Shown: positions 1-5,242 of the stretch, in pieces
Layout: the number at the start of each line of letters is the position of its first letter
Position numbering within the stretch: the stretch's first letter is position 1
From: Bdellovibrio sp.
GTDB taxonomy: Bacteria; Bdellovibrionota; Bdellovibrionia; Bdellovibrionales; Bdellovibrionaceae
Assembly (NCBI GenBank): GCA_017745015.1
Contig: JAGIAF010000235.1
Span: forward strand, 1 to 5,242
DNA: 5,242 nt
Direction of reading: 5' to 3'
Program-made: the position numbers and the translations under genes
The notes under the pieces: model-generated
Database searches by the model: none
The model's input: the letters and a program-made list of their open reading frames with translations, nothing else
What the model was told of the DNA's origin: nothing

Positions 1-122
1 TCTTTATTCATTGAAACCTGATTTTCATTTCGGATTTCTTTGCGTGTGGAATTCCCAGAGCGGTCCATTGTCGTACAACCTAACATGGACACTACAAGAG
101 CCAAAGATAGCAAAACTCTCAC
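1..122 (-). CDS. Lipoprotein, N-terminal 40 residues, cut by the left edge
   Basis: The frame is open from a GTG at 122-120 to the left edge, 40 codons plus two bases. The protein begins M-R-V-L-L-S-L-A-L-V-V-S-M-L-G-C-T-T: a short positive end, a hydrophobic core (3-14) and a lipobox M-L-G-C with the acylated cysteine at residue 16, i.e. a type II (Lsp-cleaved) lipoprotein signal. After the cysteine come T-T-M-D-R-S-G-N-S-T, a polar segment typical of a lipoprotein tether; there is no Asp at +2, so under the E. coli Lol rule it would go to the outer membrane. The GTG start is favoured by a perfect GGAGG six bases upstream and because it gives a complete signal peptide; an in-frame TTG at 128-126 abuts the GGAGG and is too close. 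It starts 11 bases after the stop of the 388-residue exported protein gene, so the two are likely cotranslated partners. The mature protein's family cannot be judged from 24 residues after the cysteine. Confidence 0.87.
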   Translation of the reverse strand, partial: MRVLLSLALVVSMLGCTTMDRSGNSTRKEIRNENQVSMNK

Positions 123-128
123 CGACAA

Positions 129-133
129 CCTCC
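129..133 (-). promoter_or_regulatory. Ribosome binding site of the lipoprotein gene
   Basis: On the minus strand the bases just after the TAG stop (136-134) are GGAGG, followed by six bases and GTG. It is the best Shine-Dalgarno match in the window, and it decides both the start codon and the reality of this short, edge-cut gene. Confidence 0.85.
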
Positions 134-1300
134 CTATTGCAGCTTCAATACGATCTCGTCACGATTTTCAGAAACCTTCATGAGCTTCTGACCATTCACA
201 TCCAGAGTCTCAAGCTTTCCTGCTAACTCCGTTGATGAGGCCGCCGTATCAACTTCAAAACTTACAGAGTCTGAGCTGACAAGACGTTCGCGAATATTCT
301 TTACTTGAGTCAATTGCGAGCGAATACGCTCCTTCAAAGCTTCCATTGATGGCAAATTGTGTTTGCCGGTGATCGTGACACGAACAACAGATGTCCCCAA
401 CGAACCACGCTGCCACGCTTCGAAAACTTGCGATGCGAGGTCATTAGCAACAGCTTCAGATACTTCGCGGATTTTTTTATCCACAGCACCTTCAAAGCTG
501 CCTTCAATATCATAGCGACGAGACACATCGGCAATAGGACGTTGATTGCTAACCTGGATCGCAGTCATGCGGATCTCAATTCGATAACCGTTGCCCTTAT
601 CTGCTTTGTTCATCAAAACTTGGCCGTCGATCATCACCGGCGCATTGAAATACTGAGCGAAGAACTGCGCATCTTCACCGGCAATTTTCTCATTTTGGAA
701 ACCGCTAGGAACATTGGAACCAAGACCGGCCTCCAATGGTTTAATCACAAAGAAATTGTTCTTTTGGAATGAAGAGCGCAAAGCCTCTTCAAGCGTGCGA
801 CCTTGCTTAATCAAAAAACCTTGAGAATTTTTATCGCCCGTTTGCCACCAACGATACGCACGACCTTCCACACGGTCCACCCAGCTAATCACTGGCAACA
901 CAACCGGAAGCGTGTCGTTCTCATTAAGCAACGAATTGTCCTGCAACATCTGCTTAAGATCGCGAACAGATACTTTCACACTCACGGACATCTTAAATTC
1001 TTCGCCTTCTTGAGTGATCGGCGAAGGCTTTTGGAATGGAATATAACGAGCGGAATTGCGAATGATCTTACTGTTGATAAGCGCTTTATTTTTATTAAAA
1101 CGCTCCTCACCAATTAGATCACGAATCACTTCTTCAGAGATTTTCTGAGAAGCTTGATTTTGAATGTCGGATTTTGCAGCTTGAGGAGTTGTCTCTTTGG
1201 AAACTCCGGCAAAATTTCTTTCGAGAAGCTCTGCCTGCTGTGCAAATAATGAAGAAGAAAATAACAATACAAAGAGCCCAATCAAAGATGCGTGACGCAT
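134..1300 (-). CDS. Exported protein of unknown function, FlgT/LPP20- and LpoB/CsgG-like architecture
   Basis: A 388-residue protein I cannot name. Seen: a Sec signal peptide, M-R-H then a hydrophobic core (5-16) and S-S-S-L-F-A, with likely cleavage after Ala20 before Q-Q and no lipobox cysteine, so it should be soluble in the periplasm or bound to the envelope by a partner. Residues about 25-120 (helix, then I-I-R-N-S-A-R-Y-I-P-F and an alternating F-K-M-S-V-S-V-K-V-S-V strand) resemble the N-terminal domain of FlgT and LPP20-type proteins. Residues about 130-300 (L-P-V-V-L-P-V-I, E-E-A-L-R-S-S-F, F-F-V-I, then D-A-Q-F-F-A-Q-Y-F-N-A-P-V-M-I-D-G-Q-V and paired strands) resemble the TolB-N/LpoB/CsgG-type alpha-beta fold. 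Residues about 303-388 read as a beta-alpha-beta-beta-alpha-beta domain. Family links are inferred from pattern, not from a search. The ATG at 1300 is four bases after the dnaE stop and has a GAGG site inside the end of dnaE, so translation is probably coupled. A lipoprotein gene follows 11 bases downstream. Confidence 0.93.
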   Translation of the reverse strand: MRHASLIGLFVLLFSSSLFAQQAELLERNFAGVSKETTPQAAKSDIQNQASQKISEEVIRDLIGEERFNKNKALINSKIIRNSARYIPFQKPSPITQEGEEFKMSVSVKVSVRDLKQMLQDNSLLNENDTLPVVLPVISWVDRVEGRAYRWWQTGDKNSQGFLIKQGRTLEEALRSSFQKNNFFVIKPLEAGLGSNVPSGFQNEKIAGEDAQFFAQYFNAPVMIDGQVLMNKADKGNGYRIEIRMTAIQVSNQRPIADVSRRYDIEGSFEGAVDKKIREVSEAVANDLASQVFEAWQRGSLGTSVVRVTITGKHNLPSMEALKERIRSQLTQVKNIRERLVSSDSVSFEVDTAASSTELAGKLETLDVNGQKLMKVSENRDEIVLKLQ

Positions 1301-1304
1301 TTTC

Positions 1305-4300
1305 CTACCTCAATTCAATAAAATCTGTACGACCAAACAACATGTGAACGCCTTCAAAGAAGTCGTTGCTTACGTTGACGCCAGATCCCGCCGCAGTCTC
1401 CATCATCACACGACGACTCACATCTGGTATATCAATTTCCAGACTTACTGCCGTAGGACCGGGATGTTCTTTCATCAATGACTGCAGGCGCGGATAATCC
1501 TCATAAGGAACCTTATCTAGCCTAAAGACCATGCGTTTTGTCTTTTTTAGAATGTCTTCTAACGGAGAAACGGAATCGACCATAACTTTGGCATTCCCTT
1601 CTTCTACCTCGAGACCTCCACCAATCAATAGTGGACGCTCATCTTTTAACGCCTCACCGTTTTTAGCAAAAGCATCGGGGAAGATCACAAGCTCCACGGC
1701 GCCCGTAAGGTCTTCGAGTTTACCGAAGGCCATACGAGTTCCTTTTTTGGTAATCAACTCACGCATCTCAGTGACTAGACCTGCGATGATGACACGTTTC
1801 TTCGCGGCATCACGATTCTTCCAGTCTTTCTTCGCGGCTTGCATCGCTTCCCATTCCGGGGAGCCTTGGGTTGGCATTTGCGCTGGAAGATCTACGATTT
1901 TACAAGTTGTAAAGATCTCAGACAGTGTATCAAAACCCTTCAACGGGTGATCACTTAAATAGAAACCCAAAACTTCTTTCTCGTAAGCCAGAGCGGCCGT
2001 ACGGTTCCATGGTTTGGTTTCTTCAAGTTTCACAATCGTTTCAGTAGATGGTCCCAAATCAAACAATGAAGACTGACCCAGCTCACGATCTTTTTGCAAA
2101 CCTTGAGCACGATCCAAGAACTTCTGATAACCACCCATGATTTGAGCACGGTGGGCACCGAAACCATCGAAGGCACCTGCTTTAATCAAACACTCGATCA
2201 CTTTTTTATTCACGCGACGAAGATCGATAGAATTAAAGAATTCGTCCAACGAATTGAACTTTTTATCTGGCATGTTGTTACGAGCTTCAACAATAGCTTC
2301 AACGGCATTTTGACCAACACCTTTGATACCGCCCAAACCGAAGTAAATCTCGTCACCATGAGCATCGAATAGATAATCCGAGAAGTTCACGTGCGGAGAC
2401 TTCACTGTGATACCGCGTTTTGCAGCATCCTTAGAGTATTTTACGATTTTTTCCGTGTCAGATAACTCCGTCGACAACAAAGCGGCGAAGAACTCAACCG
2501 GGTAATGACATTTCAACCAAGCCGTCTGCAAGGTAACAACAGAGTAAGCAGCGGCATGGGATTTATTGAAACCGTAGTCCGCAAACTTGTACATTAAATC
2601 GAACAACTCAGAGGAGCGTTCTTTGTTGTGACCACGCTCCACAGCGCCCTTCATAAAGCGTTCGCGGTGTCGATCCATCTCCTCTTTAATCTTTTTACCC
2701 ATCGCACGACGAAGCATGTCGGCTTCACCCAGAGAGTAACCGGCAATTTTCGAGGCGATACCCATAACTTGCTCTTGGTAAACCATGATGCCGTATGTCT
2801 CAGAGAGAACTTCTTTGGTATCTTCTAACAAATACTCCACCGGAGCTTTACCGTGCTTACGATCTGTAAAGTCTGGAATATTCGCCATCGGACCCGGACG
2901 ATACAAAGAAGTGATCGCCGTGATATCCGCGAATGACGAAGGTCGAATTTTACGAGTGGCATCCGTGATACCCTCACCCTCGAACTGGAACACCCCGGCA
3001 GTATCCCCGCGAGACATCATTTCAAAAGTGGCCGTATCGGTCATCGGAATCATCGGCGAAGCGATCACTTTGCCACGATTCTTTTTGATCAACTTCAAAG
3101 CCATGTTGATATGAGTGAGCGTTTTCAATCCCAAGAAGTCGAATTTGATCAAACCGATTTTCTCAGCGTGCTTCATATCGTACTGAACAACTTGCTCACC
3201 ATCGGCACCTTTATACAAAGGCGCATGTTTAACCAGTTGACCGTCACCGATGATAACGCCGGCAGCATGGATACCCGCATTTCGCACCATACCTTCCACG
3301 CGTTGAGCGAGGTCGATCAAGGTGGCGACAGTGGGATTCATCTCCATCAACTCAGTGATTCGAGGCTCCATCTCTAGAGACTCTTTCAAACTGATACCCA
3401 GTTTATCTGGAATAAGCTTTGTTACTTGATCCACTTCGGCGAAAAGCATTCCCAAAACACGGCCCACGTCTTTCAGTGCGGCACGAGTTTGCAACTTACC
3501 GTAAGTGATGATCTGAGAAACTGATTCTTGTCCGTACTTTTGAGTCACGTAACGAATCACTTCCTGACGACGGTCCTGACAGAAGTCGATATCGAAGTCC
3601 GGCATGGAGATACGTTCTGGATTCAAGAAACGCTCGAACAGAAGGAAATTTGGAAGTGGATCCAAATCCGTAATTCTTAAAACATAGGCGACAAGAGAAC
3701 CGGCCCCGGAACCACGACCAGGGCCCACAGGGATGTCATGATCCTTGGCCCATCCGATGAAGTCTTGGACGATCAAGAAGTAACCGTTGAAACCCATGCG
3801 ATCGATAATACCGAGTTCGTAATCAAGACGAGTGTAGTATTCAGGTTTTTTCTCTTCAGGAACAGCTTCTCCGCGAGCCGCCGCTTCTTCAAAGCGGGCG
3901 AGCAAACCTTCTTTTGCTCGACGGGCAATGTCTTCTTTCAGACCCACACCTTCTGGAGTTGGGAAAGTCGGAAGATGGTAAATCGGTTTTCCCGCATCAT
4001 CTTTCAATTTAAATTTCACATCACAGCGCTCAGCAATTTGCAAAGTGTTGCTGATAGCTTCTGGAACATCCGCAAAAAGCTCCTGCATTTGTTCAGGCTT
4101 TTTGAAATAGAACTCATCCGTTCCTAAGCGAAAACGATGCTCATCACTCAAAGTTTTATTGGTACCAATACAGATCAAAACTTCTTGAGCGATCTGATCG
4201 TCTTGAGTCATGTAGTGCACGTCATTACTTGCCACGACAGGCGTGCCTGTAATTTTAGAAGCTTCTAACAAAAAGGGATTGATTTGATCCCACTCCGGAA

Positions 4301-4841
4301 CTCCCGTACGACACATTTCTAAATACAAACGATCATCAAAGATTTCTTTAAGTTGGCGGATTTTTGCCAGAGCTGCATCCGGACCTTCGCGCAAGAAAGC
4401 TTCCGCCACCTCACCGCGCAAACCGCCGGTCAAACAAATCAAATCAGAATTGTATTCTTTGATAACTTCATAATCGATACGCGGCTTCCAATAGAAACCC
4501 TCTTGGTATCCAATCGTCGAAAGTTTGCTGAGATTTTGATAGCCCTTGATATTTTGAGCCAAGAACACCAACCGACGTGGCCCCTGAGCCACTTGATCGC
4601 GATCTTGTTTTTTTTCATGACGAGAACCCGGAGCTAAATACGCATCCAAACCCAGAATCGGTTTTACGTTGTTGTCTTTACAAGCAAAGTAAAACTCAAC
4701 GGCTCCAAACATGTTGCCATTATCAGTCAATGCGACCGCAGGCATATTCATGGCCGCAGCTTTTTTAGCAATGGCTTTTACACGACAAGCGGCTTCTAAA
4801 AGAGAGTATTCTGAGTGAGTATGAAGATGTACAAAAGACAT
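1305..4841 (-). CDS. dnaE: DNA polymerase III subunit alpha (replicative polymerase)
   Basis: Complete 1178-residue catalytic subunit of the chromosomal replicase, close to the E. coli length of about 1160. Domains in order: N-terminal PHP domain (about 1-280) opening with F-V-H-L-H-T-H; palm/thumb/fingers (about 285-830); tandem helix-hairpin-helix (about 833-890, G-G-I-K-G-V-G); OB fold (about 1016-1090); C-terminal tau-binding-type region (about 1095-1178). Polymerase signatures are intact: G-P-G-R-G-S-G-A-G-S at 373-382, P-D-F-D-I-D-F at 414-420 (catalytic Asp417 and Asp419) and K-F-D-F-L-G-L-K at 566-573 (third catalytic Asp568, matching E. coli D401, D403 and D555). The internal beta-clamp motif is Q-S-S-L-F at 923-927. 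PHP metal ligands are partly lost (see findings), so proofreading probably depends on a separate DnaQ exonuclease. The ATG at 4841 is chosen because S-F-V-H-L-H follows at once, as in the family. Its upstream ribosome binding site is weak (only GAAA, five bases before the ATG). The frame shows no damage. Confidence 0.99.
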   Translation of the reverse strand: MSFVHLHTHSEYSLLEAACRVKAIAKKAAAMNMPAVALTDNGNMFGAVEFYFACKDNNVKPILGLDAYLAPGSRHEKKQDRDQVAQGPRRLVFLAQNIKGYQNLSKLSTIGYQEGFYWKPRIDYEVIKEYNSDLICLTGGLRGEVAEAFLREGPDAALAKIRQLKEIFDDRLYLEMCRTGVPEWDQINPFLLEASKITGTPVVASNDVHYMTQDDQIAQEVLICIGTNKTLSDEHRFRLGTDEFYFKKPEQMQELFADVPEAISNTLQIAERCDVKFKLKDDAGKPIYHLPTFPTPEGVGLKEDIARRAKEGLLARFEEAAARGEAVPEEKKPEYYTRLDYELGIIDRMGFNGYFLIVQDFIGWAKDHDIPVGPGRGSGAGSLVAYVLRITDLDPLPNFLLFERFLNPERISMPDFDIDFCQDRRQEVIRYVTQKYGQESVSQIITYGKLQTRAALKDVGRVLGMLFAEVDQVTKLIPDKLGISLKESLEMEPRITELMEMNPTVATLIDLAQRVEGMVRNAGIHAAGVIIGDGQLVKHAPLYKGADGEQVVQYDMKHAEKIGLIKFDFLGLKTLTHINMALKLIKKNRGKVIASPMIPMTDTATFEMMSRGDTAGVFQFEGEGITDATRKIRPSSFADITAITSLYRPGPMANIPDFTDRKHGKAPVEYLLEDTKEVLSETYGIMVYQEQVMGIASKIAGYSLGEADMLRRAMGKKIKEEMDRHRERFMKGAVERGHNKERSSELFDLMYKFADYGFNKSHAAAYSVVTLQTAWLKCHYPVEFFAALLSTELSDTEKIVKYSKDAAKRGITVKSPHVNFSDYLFDAHGDEIYFGLGGIKGVGQNAVEAIVEARNNMPDKKFNSLDEFFNSIDLRRVNKKVIECLIKAGAFDGFGAHRAQIMGGYQKFLDRAQGLQKDRELGQSSLFDLGPSTETIVKLEETKPWNRTAALAYEKEVLGFYLSDHPLKGFDTLSEIFTTCKIVDLPAQMPTQGSPEWEAMQAAKKDWKNRDAAKKRVIIAGLVTEMRELITKKGTRMAFGKLEDLTGAVELVIFPDAFAKNGEALKDERPLLIGGGLEVEEGNAKVMVDSVSPLEDILKKTKRMVFRLDKVPYEDYPRLQSLMKEHPGPTAVSLEIDIPDVSRRVMMETAAGSGVNVSNDFFEGVHMLFGRTDFIELR
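1308..1311 (-). promoter_or_regulatory. Ribosome binding site of the 388-residue exported protein gene, inside the end of dnaE
   Basis: GAGG sits seven bases before the ATG at 1300. It is made of the last base of the Leu1177 codon and the AGG codon of Arg1178 of dnaE, with the dnaE TAG in the spacer. Ribosomes finishing dnaE therefore cover this site, a layout typical of translational coupling. Confidence 0.75.
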
Positions 4842-4859
4842 GGTAATTTCATATCTTAG

Positions 4860-5242
4860 CTAGGCCTTTTGATCAATTGGGAGCTTTGCGTTATAACCCC
4901 AAAACTGAGGTAAAAGAAAGGCTGTTAAAACCACTGCCACAACGCAAATCATTCCTCCCGAACTGACACTCAAAGGAACTGAAAAACGCGCCGCGACCCA
5001 GCCTGCTCTGGCGTTACCTAAAAGCGGACCCGACATATACGAAATCATCTCAATTCCAGAAAGACGACCGCGTAATTCATTAGGAACGGTTTGATTCCAA
5101 ATAACGCCACGGAACAGACCGCTCATCATGTCTGCGGCACCGGCAAGCCCCAGGAAAATCAAAGCCGTCCAAAGGTTTTCCGCGTAACCGACGCCAATGA
5201 TGAAAACAGCCCACAGTGCGGCGGCGATCACCACGGCACGAC
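4860..5242 (-). CDS. MFS exporter, C-terminal part (EntS/DHA3-like), cut by the right edge
   Basis: This is the last 126 codons of a major facilitator superfamily transporter; the frame is open to the right edge, so the true start lies outside the window. A GTG at 5234-5232 is an internal valine codon (the preceding codons read Arg-Ala), not a credible start. Visible are hydrophobic segments at about 5235-5182 and 5174-5097, a polar cytoplasmic loop with N-Q-T-V-P-N-E-L-R-G-R at about 5096-5064, and two further hydrophobic segments at about 5058-4990 and 4980-4905, ending in a short polar tail. The P-x-E-L-R-G-R loop followed by a glycine-rich helix is typical of the DHA3/EntS (MFS_3) group, whose members export siderophores, macrolides or other small molecules by proton antiport at the inner membrane. 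The substrate cannot be told from this part. The stop TAG lies 18 bases before dnaE on the same strand, so read-through transcription into dnaE is likely. MFS membership is fairly sure; the subfamily is less so. Confidence 0.85.
   Translation of the reverse strand, partial: RAVVIAAALWAVFIIGVGYAENLWTALIFLGLAGAADMMSGLFRGVIWNQTVPNELRGRLSGIEMISYMSGPLLGNARAGWVAARFSVPLSVSSGGMICVVAVVLTAFLLPQFWGYNAKLPIDQKA

Noticed and set aside
48..55. Perfect palindrome GGAATTCC.
   Set aside because: An eight-base palindrome is expected by chance, and it falls within the lipoprotein coding frame with no other signal around it.
63..90. Inverted repeat GTCCAT / ATGGAC with an inner TTGT / ACAA pairing, resembling a terminator after the 388-residue gene.
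   Set aside because: It has no following T-run on the minus strand, the loop is long and asymmetric, and it lies inside the lipobox-coding part of the lipoprotein gene.
11..226. Plus-strand frame of 71 codons at the left edge.
   Set aside because: It overlaps both the lipoprotein start and the end of the exported protein gene in antisense, with no ribosome binding site of note and no recognisable motif.
359..1117. Plus-strand open frames of 137 and 104 codons opposite the exported protein gene.
   Set aside because: They are antisense to a gene with a clear signal peptide and ribosome binding site, and their translations show no domain-like pattern.
1531..4637. Several plus-strand open frames of about 60-140 codons opposite dnaE.
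   Set aside because: dnaE is intact and highly recognisable over the whole span; the antisense frames are composition shadows with no recognisable product.
5232..5234. GTG as a start codon giving a free-standing 124-residue membrane protein.
   Set aside because: The frame continues upstream to the window edge (Arg-Ala before it), there is no ribosome binding site, and the sequence matches the C-terminal part of an MFS transporter.

Overview
The window is a compact bacterial gene cluster in which all four genes are read from the minus strand: the 3' end of an MFS exporter gene, dnaE, a secreted protein of 388 residues, and the first 40 codons of a lipoprotein gene cut by the left edge. The gaps between them are 18, 4 and 11 bases. 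I see no promoter or terminator inside the window, so the genes are probably one transcriptional unit running from right to left. Nothing looks mobile or RNA-coding, and no stretch over 300 bases lacks a gene.

The DnaE sequence, the moderate base composition and the Gram-negative export signals (a Sec signal peptide and a lipobox) suggest a proteobacterium-like organism. My best guess is a Bdellovibrio relative (Bdellovibrionota). This rests on the general look of DnaE and on remembered sequences, not on a search.

Layout, in order of transcription. (1) 5242-4860: C-terminal part of a drug/siderophore-type MFS exporter resembling the EntS/DHA3 group. (2) 4841-1305: dnaE, the complete replicative DNA polymerase III alpha subunit, with intact polymerase catalytic aspartates and a clamp-binding motif but a PHP domain that has lost several metal ligands. 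(3) 1300-134: a periplasmic or outer-membrane-associated protein whose layout recalls FlgT/LPP20 and CsgG/LpoB/TolB-N type envelope proteins. (4) 122-1: start of a lipoprotein gene with a GTG start, a strong ribosome binding site and an L-G-C lipobox.

Functionally, dnaE is the chromosome replicase. Genes 3 and 4 look like an envelope pair (soluble exported protein plus lipoprotein) translated from the same message. Their shared function with dnaE, if any, is not evident. The most interesting parts are this undescribed exported protein/lipoprotein pair and the decayed PHP site of DnaE.
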